NCBI GenBank assembly: GCA_026936335.1
Contig: JAPMXV010000005.1
Span: forward strand, 248,001 to 312,000
Source: Mantamonas sphyraenae
Lineage: Eukaryota > CRuMs > Mantamonadidae
Direction: 5' to 3'
Length of the DNA: 64,000 bases
Each line of letters opens with the position of its first letter. Within the stretch, counting starts at the first letter, position 1. Positions 44,081-55,270 of the stretch are shown one piece after another. The notes beneath the pieces were generated by a model. The model was not told the DNA's origin, ran no database searches, and saw only the letters and a list, made by a program, of their open reading frames with translations. The position numbers and the translations under genes are program-made.

Positions 44081-46417
44081 TTAGGCGGCCATCCAGAGGC
44101 GGGAAAAGTCGTTGACCCGCTTCAGGACGGCAAGATCGTTGACAAACCGCTGCTGGACCTGAGCAGACAGCTCTGGGTCGGAGGAAGCAAGCAGACACAG
44201 AGCATCGATGGCCGCAGAGGGCAACAGACGTTCCCAGGAAAGCAATGGGATGACCATGGAGCTGTCCAGATTCTCGATGATGGCGGCGACGACAAGTTCG
44301 GTCATGCCGGGGAGGAGCAGCTCGTCGGCCACGGCGAGGACGCCCATCACGTCTTCGCCCCACTCGTCGATGGGTTTGAGTTGTCCTGTGTACGCGTAGT
44401 GGATGGCGACGCGGAGGGCCAGAATGTCGACGTCGTTCAAGGCAAATTGATCCTGGTCGGCCTCCTTGAAGCCGTCCTCAAAGGCCATGCGGAAGTATTC
44501 GCTGACGGAGGCCAGGATGCCGCGCGAGGCGTGGATGCTCCCGCCGGTGGCCACGAGTTCGATGTCACTGTACGCCTTGTTGTCGAGCATGTGTGCGAGA
44601 TGAGGGGCAGAGAAGGATTGCGAGGAGAGGGTCGACACAAGCATGCTACCCGTGGGACCAAACTTGTCCCAGATGTCCAAGTCGAGAAGGGCCACGAGAG
44701 ACATGTCGGCGCTGCTCTGGTGGACCTCGGCTCGCCAGAGTTCAAAGGAGTCTGCGGTTGCGGGCGTGTTTGCGTGGTGGTTGCGTGTGGCCAGCCTGTT
44801 CATGGGCCTCCAATGCTCGTTGGCGTCACGTCCGCTGAGGAAGCCGCCCGTGGCTTGGTTGCACAGGCGCAGTTGCATCTTTGTGTGGCCGCGTTCCACC
44901 CTCCACACAGCTGTGTCCAGGCCCACGTCGTTCAGATCGTCCTCCGACACCCACAACACAGGCCATTTGGACGATGCATTGTTGGACGACAGGTAGCGAC
45001 CTGTGGAGGCGTCGTAGAGCATGACGGCGTTGGGTTCCGTGGCACCCTTTTCGGCTGCATCCACCACGGTGAGGACCGTGGCCTCCAGAGAGGTGCTCAA
45101 CTCGGGGTCACCCTTGGAGTTTGTGCCCAGATGCCCTCCCAGGCGCACGTAGCCGAGGGAGATGACGTTGCCCGGCGTGGCTGGGTTTTCATCCTGCTGC
45201 TGGAGCAGAGAGAACAGGTTTGCCTGCGCCTCCATCCACACCGACTTCCAGTCGCCACTCTCGCAGTACGAGGCGTTGCCGCCGTCCTGGAACATGACGA
45301 TGTTGAGCTCCTCAAAGGAGTCGCATGTTGCAGGGGTCCCCTTGATGTGGTTGCGAGTCCAGCAGCGATTGCGGGCCCAGCTTTCGTTGCGCATGGACAA
45401 AGCCCCTCCTGTGGCCTGGTTGATCAAATAGGTGGAACTCTGGCCATCCAAGGGCTTGACCAGCTTCCATGTCTTCTCGAGGTCGTCTTCCACCTCGCTG
45501 CGGTCGACAAACTCAATCATCAGGTCTGTGCTCTTCTTGCTCACCATCAGCCGCTCCGAGTCGCGATGGAGCACCTCAAACATCATGGGAGCCACGCATG
45601 TGAACATCAGCTCGGCATCCTCACGCTTCACCTCTTCTTCCAGGTCGACCATGGTGAGCGTGCGGTTCTGCACCACCAGCTGCTTGCGCCACAGGACGCT
45701 GTACATGCGCGCAAGAAACATGGAACCGGGTTCGGTTTGCACATATTCACGCACCTGTGTGACAATCTCGGCCATGTTGAAGGCCAGCGACGTCCTGTCT
45801 ACATGTTGGACCACGCGAAGCGCCTGGTAGCCCTTGCAGGCTGCTGCCTCGCCGTCTGCGTTTACACACGTCCAGCAACGCCCTTGGGCCCACTGCTCGT
45901 TTGTGGGTCGCACGTTGAGGGCGCCGTGTGTGGCCTGGTTGACGAGATACTGGTTTTCGCCAATCGACGACCAATCCCAGCGCGTGCATGCCTCGTCGCA
46001 CTCGAGCTCGTCAGGGATGCCAAACACAACGCCCATATCACCTGGCTCGCTGTAGGCAACAGTGCCGCTGGCCGGGTGGTGCAGCTCAAGGGTGTTGACG
46101 CCGACAAAGTGGAATTCGAACGAGTCGGCATGCTCGTCTTTGGCCTCCTCTAGCAGGCCCACAGGCACGAGATAGTCGTCACGCTTGATAAGGCGCTTTC
46201 CGCCATGGGCAATGCCAAAAAGGGTCACCTCAATCGTCGTACCGGCCAAGTATAGGGTGTCGGCGTGGAGTTGGACTTGCACAAAGTCTTGGGAGGAGGA
46301 GGAGGAGGAGGATGAGGAGGAGAAGGAGGAGAAGGAGCTGGAAGATGTTGCAGAGAACATAGAACTGGACAGCGGCACTTCGTCTGCAGAGACAGAGCGT
46401 GTGACGCGGTTGCCCAT
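44081..46417 (-). CDS. BTB/POZ protein with N-terminal 'NQATxG' repeats and myristoylation motif
   Basis: 778 residues in one exon; the ATG at 46417 gives MGNRVTRS, a myristoylation-type N-terminus, followed by a long poly-Ser tract whose GAG/TCC codons form a minisatellite. Residues about 60-560 contain repeated units centred on 'NQATHGALNVR', 'NQATGGALSMR' and 'NQATGGFLSGR', each followed by an Arg/Trp-rich stretch ('RCWT', 'RNHIKGTPAT', 'RNHHANTPAT'), suggesting a repeated beta-rich fold such as a trefoil. A BTB domain occupies about 590-700 ('YSDIELVATGG', 'FRMAFEDGF', 'YAYTGQL') and is followed by a BACK-like helical tail. BTB proteins usually dimerise and act as CUL3 adaptors. The N-terminal half is duplicated downstream. 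Confidence 0.82.
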   Translation of the reverse strand: MGNRVTRSVSADEVPLSSSMFSATSSSSFSSFSSSSSSSSSSQDFVQVQLHADTLYLAGTTIEVTLFGIAHGGKRLIKRDDYLVPVGLLEEAKDEHADSFEFHFVGVNTLELHHPASGTVAYSEPGDMGVVFGIPDELECDEACTRWDWSSIGENQYLVNQATHGALNVRPTNEQWAQGRCWTCVNADGEAAACKGYQALRVVQHVDRTSLAFNMAEIVTQVREYVQTEPGSMFLARMYSVLWRKQLVVQNRTLTMVDLEEEVKREDAELMFTCVAPMMFEVLHRDSERLMVSKKSTDLMIEFVDRSEVEDDLEKTWKLVKPLDGQSSTYLINQATGGALSMRNESWARNRCWTRNHIKGTPATCDSFEELNIVMFQDGGNASYCESGDWKSVWMEAQANLFSLLQQQDENPATPGNVISLGYVRLGGHLGTNSKGDPELSTSLEATVLTVVDAAEKGATEPNAVMLYDASTGRYLSSNNASSKWPVLWVSEDDLNDVGLDTAVWRVERGHTKMQLRLCNQATGGFLSGRDANEHWRPMNRLATRNHHANTPATADSFELWRAEVHQSSADMSLVALLDLDIWDKFGPTGSMLVSTLSSQSFSAPHLAHMLDNKAYSDIELVATGGSIHASRGILASVSEYFRMAFEDGFKEADQDQFALNDVDILALRVAIHYAYTGQLKPIDEWGEDVMGVLAVADELLLPGMTELVVAAIIENLDSSMVIPLLSWERLLPSAAIDALCLLASSDPELSAQVQQRFVNDLAVLKRVNDFSRLWMAA

Positions 46418-47985
46418 GGTGGATGTCTTGGTGGAGTTTGCGGAAAAACGCAAATCGGGTGGTGCGGCCACATCGCCGTTGTGTGCAGTGAAGATGGCTC
46501 GGAATGGGTATGGGGTGCCCTTGTGTGTGGGTGTGTGGGTGCTGGGGACTGGCTGCAGCCCCCACGTTGAGACAACCCGAATTCGGACTCGTGAAATCAT
46601 GACGACAGAGTTGTTGAAGAAGAACCTGAAAGCTGCTGAGGAGTATGATCAAATCAGCGAAGATGTGAGTTGTTTGGGGGTTCTCAGGCCGGTGGTGGGG
46701 CGTGGGAGGGTTTTGCACGAAACGGTGGAGAGCCGAGTCTCCAGCCCGTCTGCAGACGTCAGGATTAGGGTTGCAGAGGCCCTACACTATGCGATTGGTC
46801 GACAATGCTCTAAAGGAGCCATGCATTGTGTTTTGTCCTCGTGGAATGGTCGTGTGCACAGGAGGGTGCCCGTTGGCTGACACCTTCGTAACACAACGCG
46901 TTTTTGGCAAAAACCAAGTATGCCGAGAGCAAACTCCTTCCATACAGGGAGCACATCGAGAAGTACACCCTGTTGAAGATGCTGGATGGGTACAAAGGCG
47001 CACGCGTGCTCGATCTGGCATGCGGGGAAGGATTGTGAGTGGAGAATGTTCTGCGAAGCCGACTTTTTTTCCAACAAACCAACACCAGCAAAATTGCTGT
47101 GCAAGACCTCACTGACACCCAAACAGCTACACGCGCATCATCGCTCGTTCGGGGGCATTTGAAGAGGTTGTCGGTGTGGACATTAGCGGCGAAATGATCG
47201 CACTGGCAAAGGAAAAGGAGGAGGCCGCTCCTCTGGGGATCGACTTCCGCAAAGGCGACGCCCTGGCTCTGACACCGGAGGACATTGGCACCTTTGATGT
47301 GGTTGTGGCCACCTTTCTGCTCAACTACGCGCAGGATGAGGAGACGCTGCGCGGATTCGTCCAAACAGCAAAGAGCCTCTTGAAGGATGGGGGTGTGTTC
47401 ATGGGACTGAATGACAACCCCGCCAACAAGGTCGAGAACTATCTGCTGTACGACAAGTATCACTTCGTGAAGATCGACAAGCACAACGGCAAGGAAGGCG
47501 GCACGATCACCTACGAGTACCGCAATCCTGGCGGCAACACCTTCTCGTTCTCAAATTACTTCTGGAAGCCCACCACCTACGAAGCAGCATTCAAGGACGC
47601 CGGATTCTCCTCCATGGAATGGGTTCAGCCACAAGTCGACGCCAAGGGGATCGAAGAGTTTGGCGAGGAACATTGGCAGCTCTTCCTCGAAGATCCAGCC
47701 ACCATCCACTTCCAGGCTTGCTGAACGAGCCACGAGGCATGCAACTGTTGTTCCTGTGTGCAAAACAAAAGGAGATGAGGCAGCAACCACAGTCGTCATT
47801 CATTTTGACCCTCTTGCAATTCACGCCGTCACCTCCACCTCCTCGCCAGCATTGAACTCGTCGATGCGTGCCAACTGGCGCGACACCAGTTGCTTGTAAA
47901 TCCCATCCTGTGCCAGCAATTCGTCGTGTTTGCCCAATTCCGCCACACGACCCTTGTCCAGCACCGCAACGCAATCAGCGTCCTT
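45465..47985. repeat. Tandem duplication, copy 1 (2521 bp)
   Basis: Copy 1 covers the 5' half of the BTB gene, the first methyltransferase and a 3' tail of the ABCB gene. It is almost identical to 47986-50521, including spacers and introns. Differences seen are scattered base changes and short indels in the GAG repeat and poly-T tracts. Confidence 0.95.
46599..47724 (+). CDS. SAM-dependent methyltransferase, copy 1
   Basis: Three exons (46599-46664, 46919-47034, 47127-47724) give 259 residues. The SAM-binding motif I is 'VLDLACGEGFYTR' and is split by the second intron; 'GVDISGEMI' (motif II with the acidic ribose-binding Asp) and 'FDVVVATFLLNYA' (motif IV) follow. It is a class I small-molecule-type methyltransferase; the substrate is not evident. 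It is nearly identical to copy 2 but differs at a handful of residues, such as FLL versus YLL, 'DKHNG' versus 'DGHNG', and EYR versus EFH. Both copies keep open frames and intact splice sites, so both may be expressed. It is divergent from the BTB gene with 181 bp between. Confidence 0.88.
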
Positions 47986-48950
47986 TTCCATGTCTTCTCG
48001 AGGTCGTCTTCCACCTCGCTGCGGTCGACAAACTCAATCATCAGATCTGTGCTCTTCTTGCTCACCATCAGCCGCTCCGAGTCGCGATGGAGCACCTCAA
48101 ACATCATGGGAGCCACGCATGTGAACATCAGCTCGGCATCCTCACGCTTCACCTCTTCTTCCAGGTCGACCATGGTGAGCGTGCGGTTCTGCACCACCAG
48201 CTGCTTGCGCCACAGGACGCTGTACATGCGCGCAAGAAACATGGAACCGGGTTCGGTTTGCACATATTCACGCACCTGTGTGACAATCTCGGCCATGTTG
48301 AAGGCCAGCGACGTCCTGTCTACATGTTGGACCACGCGAAGCGCCTGGTAGCCCTTGCAGGCTGCTGCCTCGCCGTCTGCGTTTACACACGTCCAGCAAC
48401 GCCCTTGGGCCCACTGCTCGTTTGTGGGTCGCACGTTGAGGGCGCCGTGTGTGGCCTGGTTGACGAGATACTGGTTTTCGCCAATCGACGACCAATCCCA
48501 GCGCGTGCATGCCTCGTCGCACTCGAGCTCGTCAGGGATGCCAAACACAACGCCCATATCACCTGGCTCGCTGTAGGCAACAGTGCCGCTGGCCGGGTGG
48601 TGCAGCTCAAGGGTGTTGACGCCGACAAAGTGGAATTCGAACGAGTCGGCATGCTCGTCTTTGGCCTCCTCTAGCAGGCCCACAGGCACGAGATAGTCGT
48701 CGCGCTTGATAAGGCGCTTTCCGCCATGGGCAATGCCAAAAAGGGTCACCTCAATCGTCGTACCGGCCAAGTATAGGGTGTCGGCGTGGAGTTGGACTTG
48801 CACAAAGTCTTGGGAGGAGGAGGAGGAGGAGGAGGAGGAGGAGGAGGAGGAGGATGAGGAGGAGAAGGAGCTGGAAGATGTTGCAGAGAACATAGAACTG
48901 GACAGCGGCACTTCGTCTGCAGAGACAGAGCGTGTGACGCGGTTGCCCAT
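47821..48950 (-). pseudogene. Chimeric relic: BTB 5' half joined to ABCB 3' tail
   Basis: Reading on the minus strand from the ATG at 48950, the first 321 codons copy the N-terminal half of the BTB gene, including MGNRVTRS and the poly-Ser tract, then stop matching after 'EKTWK'. At base 47985/47986 the sequence switches to the last 165 bp of the ABCB gene. The ABC part is read out of its own frame, giving a nonsense tail that ends at 47829. The BTB domain itself is missing. The open frame of 373 codons may still be transcribed, since the whole BTB promoter region was copied too, so a truncated myristoylated protein cannot be excluded. Confidence 0.88.
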
Positions 48951-50521
48951 GCTGGATGTCTTGGTGGAGTTTGCGCAAACACGCATCAACAAATCGGGTG
49001 GTGCGGCCACATCGCCGTTGTGTGCAGTGAAGATGGCTCGGAATGGGTACGGGGTGCCCTTGTGTGTGGGTGTGTGGGTGCTGGGGACTGGCTGCAGCCC
49101 CCACGTTGAGACAATCCGAATTCGGACTCGTGAAATCATGACGACAGAGTTGTTGAAGAAGAACCTGAAAGCTGCTGAGGAGTATGATCAAATCAGCGAA
49201 GATGTGAGTTGTTTGGGGGTTCTCAGGCCGGTGGTGGGGCGTGGGAGGGTTTTGCACGTCACGGTGGAGAGCCGAGTCTCCAGCCCGTCTGCAGACGTCA
49301 GGATTAGGGTTGCAGAGGTTGCCACACTATGCGATTGGTCGACAATGCTCTAAAGGAGCCATGCATTGTGTTTTGTCCTCGTGGAATGGTCGTGTGCACA
49401 GGAGGGTGCCCGTTGGCTGACACCTTCGTAACACAACGCGTTTTTGGCAAAAACCAAGTATGCCGAGAGCAAACTCCTTCCATACAGGGAGCACATCGAG
49501 AAGTACACCCTGTTGAAGATGCTGGATGGGTACAAAGGCGCACGCGTGCTCGATCTGGCATGCGGGGAAGGATTGTGAGTGCGAGAATGTTCTGCGAAGC
49601 CCCCTTTTTTTTTTTTCCAGCACACAAACACCAGCAACAAGACCTTACTGACACCCAAACAGCTACACGCGCATCATCGCTCGTTCGGGGGCATTTGAAG
49701 AGGTTGTCGGTGTGGACATTAGCGGCGAAATGATCGCACTGGCAAAGGAAAAGGAGGAGGCCGCTCCTCTGGGGATCGACTTCCGCAAAGGCGACGCCCT
49801 GGCTCTGACACCGGAGGAAATTGGCACCTTTGATGTGGTTGTGGCCACCTATCTGCTCAACTACGCGCAGGATGAGGAGACTCTGCGTGGATTCGTCCAA
49901 ACAGCAAAGAGCCTCTTGAAGGATGGGGGTGTGTTCATGGGACTGAATGACAACCCCGCCAACAAGGTCGAGAACTATCTGCTGTACGACAAGTATCATT
50001 TCGTCAAGATTGACGGTCACAACGGCAAGGAAGGCGGCACGATCACCTACGAGTTTCACAACCCCGGAGGCAACACCTTCTCGTTCTCAAATTACTTCTG
50101 GAAGCCCACCACCTACGAAGCAGCATTCAAGGACGCCGGATTCTCCTCCATGGAATGGGTTCAGCCACAAGTCGACGCCAAGGGGATCGAAGAGTTTGGC
50201 GAGGAACATTGGCAGCTCTTCCTCGAAGATCCAGCCATCATCCACTTCCAGGCTTGCTGAACGAGCCACGAGGCATGCAACTGTTGTTCCTGTGTGCAAA
50301 ACAAAAGGAGATGAGGCAGCAACCACAGTCGTCATTCATTTTGACCCTCTTGCAATTCACGCCGTCACCTCCACCTCCTCGCCAGCATTGAACTCGTCGA
50401 TGCGTGCCAACTGGCGCGACACCAGTTGCTTGTAAATCCCATCCTGTGCCAGCAATTCGTCGTGTTTGCCCAATTCCGCCACACGACCCTTGTCCAGCAC
50501 CGCAACGCAATCAGCGTCCTT
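47986..50521. repeat. Tandem duplication, copy 2 (2536 bp)
   Basis: The second copy starts at the BTB breakpoint (equivalent to 45465) and ends at the ABC breakpoint (equivalent to 47985). The junction reads ...gtcctt|ttccatg.... The flanking bases of the two donors do not match there, so no microhomology is visible at the join. Confidence 0.95.
49138..50260 (+). CDS. SAM-dependent methyltransferase, copy 2
   Basis: Three exons (49138-49203, 49459-49574, 49663-50260) encode 259 residues, with exactly the exon lengths of copy 1. All motifs are kept: 'VLDLACGEGFYTR', 'GVDISGEMI' and 'FDVVVATYLLNYA'. The second intron differs from copy 1 by indels, including a longer poly-T run, while the coding parts differ by only a few substitutions, in line with a recent duplication under constraint. 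The stop lies 96 bp before the converging end of the ABCB gene, which is the arrangement expected before duplication. Confidence 0.88.
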
Positions 50522-52485
50522 GACCGTGCTGAGACGGTGCGCAATCACAAGCACAGTGCGTCCCACAGCAAGTCTGTCCAGTGCCTCTTGCACCAGATGC
50601 TCGCTCTCTGCATCCAATGCACTCGTCGCTTCGTCCAGCAACAGAATGCGCGGGTTCATCAGCAGCGCACGTGCAATTGCAATCCTCTGCTTCTGCCCGC
50701 CGCTCAAACGCACGCCACGCTCGCCCACCAGCGTGTCCATCCCTGCAGGGAACGTTTCGATGTACTCGAGTGCGTTTGCATCGCGCGCCGCCGCGTAGAT
50801 CTCTTCGTCCGTCGCGTTCACCTTTCCGTACGCAATGTTCTGTGCAATTGTGCTCGCAAACAGAACTGGCTCTTGGCTCACCAGTGCCATTTGGGTGTGC
50901 AACCAGCTCGGGTCCAACTCTCGGATGTCCCTTCCGTCGATCAGCACCCGGCCGCCGTCCACGTCGTAGAACCGTTCGATCAGATGCGCAATGGTGCTCT
51001 TTCCCGCACCCGACTGGCCCACCAGCGCAAGAGTCTTGCCCGGCTGCAGATCTAGCGTCAGTCCACGAAGTACAGGCACGTCCTCCCGCGATGGGTACGT
51101 GAAGTGAACGTCCTCAAACTGCACACGGCCCTCCACACGCGGCAGTGTCGCCCCCTCCTTCAGCGGCACACGCGGCTTCCTGTCCAACAGGTCAAACACA
51201 CGCTCCGATGCACCAGCTGCCTTCATCAGCTCCGTAAACAGCGAACTGATGGCCACCAGAGCGCCACCCACATTCAACGTGTACAGAATGAACGAGGTCA
51301 GGCCGCCTGCGGTCATTTCCCCATCCAGCACTAGTGTGCCTCCGTAGAAGAGCACGGCAAGCATGGCCAGGTACGCCACCATGCCAATCACGCCGCTCCA
51401 TCCTCCATACGCCAGGCCGCGGATCTTGGCCAGCCGGTAACTCTCGTCCACCGCCTCGTTCATCAATCGCATCTCGTGATCCTCACCGGAGAACGACCGC
51501 ACGGTGCGCACGTTGGAAATGCTGTCGCTTGCGGTTTCGTTGGACACAGCCAAAGCGTCCTGCACCTGCTTGGAGATCTTTTGCACAAACTTGCCGTACA
51601 ACACCGCCCCGATGCTCACCACGGGCACGCAGCTCAGCATGACCAGCGTAAGCTTCCACGACAGCACAAACAGCACCGTCAGACCGCCCAGTGCCTGCAG
51701 CGAGTACCGCAGCGCCATGGAGATGTTCACCGTGGCCATGTTCTGAATCACCGTCGCATCCGAGCTCAGCCTGTTCAACAGCTCTCCCGTCCGTGTCACG
51801 TCAAAGAAGCCCACTTCCTGTTGGATGATGGCCGCAAACAGATCCTTGCGCAGGGTTGCCACCACACGTTCGCCAGCAATGGTGAACAGCGACGCGCGGA
51901 AGAAGCCCATGATGCTCGTAAACACGCTCACCAACACCAGTTGCGTCACCGTCTCGTCCAACAGAGCACGTCCGTTCTCCGGATGTGTGATGGCGTTGAT
52001 CACATTGCCAATCAGATACGGAAACACCAGCGCCGAGGCGCTGTACAGCAACAGACACAATGTTGCCAGCGCCAGCAGCTTCGACTCACGTTTGGCCATT
52101 CCAATGATACGTGCAAGCACGTCCGATGTCATCCGCTTGTCCTGTTCAACCATCCGGCCCCTCCACGTGTCAGCCGGAAAATTCGTGCTTCCCTTCCCAC
52201 CGGGCGCCTTCCGCCCGCCTCTCTCTTGTTGCTTACGTTGTTCTCCTCCTCCTTCTCCTTCATTGCCTTCAACGCTGCCCGTTCCTTCTCCTTTCGCTGT
52301 CGCCACAAGTCGCCATCGCTCTCCTCCTCGTCCTCCTCGTCGCCGGCGCCCACCACCTTCCGCGTCGCCGCATAGCCGCTCTCCTGCGAATACAGGCTCA
52401 CTTCTTGCATGTGCAGCACCACGTCGTCCTTTTCCTCCCCCTCCACGTCGTCTTCGAGCACTGCAAACTTGTTGTGCGTGGGCAT
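50357..52485 (-). CDS. ABCB-type half ABC transporter (TAP/ABCB8-10-like)
   Basis: Two exons (52237-52485 and 50357-52141) give 677 residues. Exon 1 encodes a hydrophilic acidic N-terminus (MPTHNKFAVLEDD...); the intron is GTAAGC..CAG, 95 nt. A six-helix transmembrane domain follows (about 95-400), then one NBD with Walker A GQSGAGKST (about 460), LSGGQKQR (about 563), Walker B 'ILLLDEATSALD' (about 583) and the H-loop 'VIAHRL'. The product must dimerise. The N-terminus does not look like a mitochondrial presequence, so ER, lysosome or plasma membrane are possible sites. The last 165 bp of this gene were copied into the chimeric relic. Divergent from CWC22 with 159 bp between. Confidence 0.92.
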
Positions 52486-52644
52486 GACTTGGCCCCTCTC
52501 CCGCACCTTGCCCAACACACCCTTGCACGGGAGCTGTTCTCTCCACCGAGCAACTCATTCCCGCTTCACCCTTTTCCTGCCCCTGTGCATGCACCTTCCC
52601 CCTCCTCACCCCTTCGCGCCGGACATCCCATCCAAACACACGCC

Positions 52645-55231
52645 ATGTCCGTTGCCGAACAACTCGAACCGGGCCAGGTGCCAGCTGACGACAGCCAGCA
52701 GGGCACCAAACGCAAACGCATGCTGGACGAACACGACGTGTATGCTGTCCGCCATGACGAGGACAGCGACCGCCGTGCGGCTCGCCTGGAGGCCAAGGAG
52801 GCCGAACGCGACGAACGCCATCGCGAACGTCGCCACAGACGCAGGAGCAGCAGCAGCAAACACAGAGACCACAAACACCGCCACCGACGACGCCACCGCC
52901 GTAGCAGACACCATAGCGACAGCGACAGCGACAGCGACAGCGATCGAAGCCGCAGCCGCAGCCGAAGCAGCAGACACCACAGACATCGTCGTCGCTCAGG
53001 CTCTCGTTCTCGCTCCCGTCGTCACAAGCCCAGCAGCAGCAGCAGCAGCAGCAGTAGCTCCTCCTCCTCCTCTTCTTCCTCCTCTTCTTCTTCTTCTTCC
53101 TCCCGTCGCTCCCGCTCACCCGAGCACAAGTCTGCAGAGCCCGCGGTGGACCCCGAGCAGCAAGAGGCCGATCTGCGGAAGTTGCGCGCGGGCATGTACG
53201 TACCGCCCCACCGCATGCGCGCCCTGCGTGACAAAATGGCCCAGCAATCCGACGAGGACCAACAACGCATGTCCTGGGACAACTTGAAAAAGACCATCAA
53301 CGGCATTGTCAACAAGGTATGTCTTATCGGGTCCCCCCGTCCACCTTGCGCGCTCTTTTCCCACTCTCCGAACCCCTATTTCACCCACGTCCTCATCCCA
53401 ACCCCCCTCACCTTTGCCTCTGCTCACCCTTCTCAATGTCCTTTCTCTCTTCCCCACCGCACCCACCGTCCTCGTGTTCCCACAGGTCAGCGAAGGCAAC
53501 ATTGTGCATATCATCCCAGAGCTCTTCCAGGCCAATCTCGTCCGTGGCCGCGGACTTCTCTGCAAGGCCCTCCTTCAGGCACAGGGCACCTCTGTCGGCT
53601 ACTCCCATGTCTATGCCGCCGTCACCGCCATTGTCAACAGCAAGTTGCCCGAAATCGGCGAGCTCCTCTTGACACGCCTCATCCTCCTGTTCAAGCGCTC
53701 CTTCCGCCGCAACGACAAAGCCCGCCTTATTTCCAGCACCGCCTTTATTGCCCACCTCGTCAACCAGCAGGTTGCCTCGGAATTTGTCGCCCTCCAAGTC
53801 CTCACCCTCCTGCTCGAGCGACCCACCAACGCCTCTGTCCAGGTTGCTGCCAGTTTCATGAAGCTCTGCGGTGCCACCCTCAATGACCAGATCCCGCGAG
53901 GCCTTCATGTTGTCTTTGAGTCCTTTCGCAACATCCTCCTCGAGGGTGATATCGACTCCAAGACCCGCTACGTCATTGAGGACCTCTTTGCCGTGCGCAA
54001 GGCAAACTTTGACGACTTTCCAGCCATCACCCCGCAGCTCGACCTCGTTGAGGACGACGACCGCATCACTCTCGATCTGACCCTCGAGGACGAGGACCTC
54101 GACAAGCAGGATCACCTTGACGTCTTTCGACTCGACGACGACTTTGCCGAGCACGAGGCGCAATATGCCCAGCTCCGTGCAGAGTTCCTCGGCGAAGACT
54201 CGGACGATGACGATGATGACGACGATGATGATGATGATGATGATGATGATGACAGCGACGATGCTTCTGAAGAGGCTGACGACGAAGCTGAAGCCGGGGC
54301 AGGGAACGCCGGCCAATTCTCTTCCGCCGGCATGCCCTCATCCTCCTCCTCCACCACCTCGGAGGCCATGAAGACACAAGTGATCCACGATCTCACCGAG
54401 ACCGAGCTCATCAACCTGCGCAGGCAGCTGTACCTGGCCGTCATGTCCTCACTCAACTTTGAAGAGTGCGCACACAAAATCCTGGGTCTGGACATCCCAA
54501 ACGGCCAGGAGGTCGAAGTGGCCAACATGATTCTCGAATGCTGCTCCCAGGAGCGCAGCTACCAAAAGTTCTACGGCCTGCTGGGCAACCGCTTCTGCCA
54601 CGTCAGTCGCACCTACCAGGCGTGCTTCCAGTCTGCCTTTGGCGAACAGTACGCCAACGTTCACAACCTCGAAACCAACAAGGTCCGCAACACTGCCTTC
54701 TTCTTTGCAAACGTCATGAACCTTGACGGCCTCGACTGGTCCTGTCTCCAGGTCATCCGCCTCACCGAAGAGGACACCACCGCCTCCCAGCGCATCTTTA
54801 TCCGCTTCCTCTTTCAGGAGCTCAGCGAGAACATGGGTCTGCCCTCCCTCAACGAACGACTCGTCAACATGGACCCGGTCCTCCTCGCAGGCCTGTTTCC
54901 CTCCACCGATGCACGCCACATGCGCTTCAGCATCAACTTTTTCACAAGCATCGGTCTCGGTGGCCTCACCGAGACCATGCGTGTTCAGCTCAAGAATCTG
55001 CCCAAGCAGCAGCTTGCCGAACAGCTTGCCGCTGCGCGTGCTGCCGCCGAAGCCGGTGACTCCAGCGATTCTGACAGCAGCAGCCTCTCCGATAGCAGCA
55101 GCCTCAGCTCCAGTAGCAGCTACACCTCTTCTTCCTCACGCACAGGCTCGTCATACACCTCCAGCTCCTACTCTGGCAGCAGTGGCGAGAGCGACGCAGG
55201 TGGCCCCAATGACAAGCGAGCGCGTCATTGA
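52645..55231 (+). CDS. CWC22: Spliceosomal factor CWC22 (MIF4G + MA3)
   Basis: Two exons (52645-53316, 53486-55231) encode 805 residues. The N-terminal about 170 residues are RS/RH-rich with a poly-Ser run, then the family start 'LRAGMYVPPHRMR' and 'WDNLKKTINGIVNKVSEGNI', which spans the intron. The MIF4G/NIC domain (about 200-430) includes 'LVRGRGLLCKAL', and the MA3 domain (about 500-620) includes 'LNFEECAHKIL' and 'ERSYQKFYGLLGNRFC'. A poly-Asp stretch (DDDDDD, about 458-475) separates them, and the tail is Ser-rich. CWC22 is a core spliceosome protein that recruits eIF4A3 to start exon-junction complex assembly, in line with the intron-rich genes here. Confidence 0.95.
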
Positions 55232-55270
55232 ACTTGTTTTCCATGTGTCCATTCCTCCCTCTCCCCCTCT

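Noticed and set aside
44381-46153. 590-codon plus-strand frame opposite the BTB gene
   Set aside because: Antisense shadow that is also repeated in the duplicate simply because the BTB sequence is.
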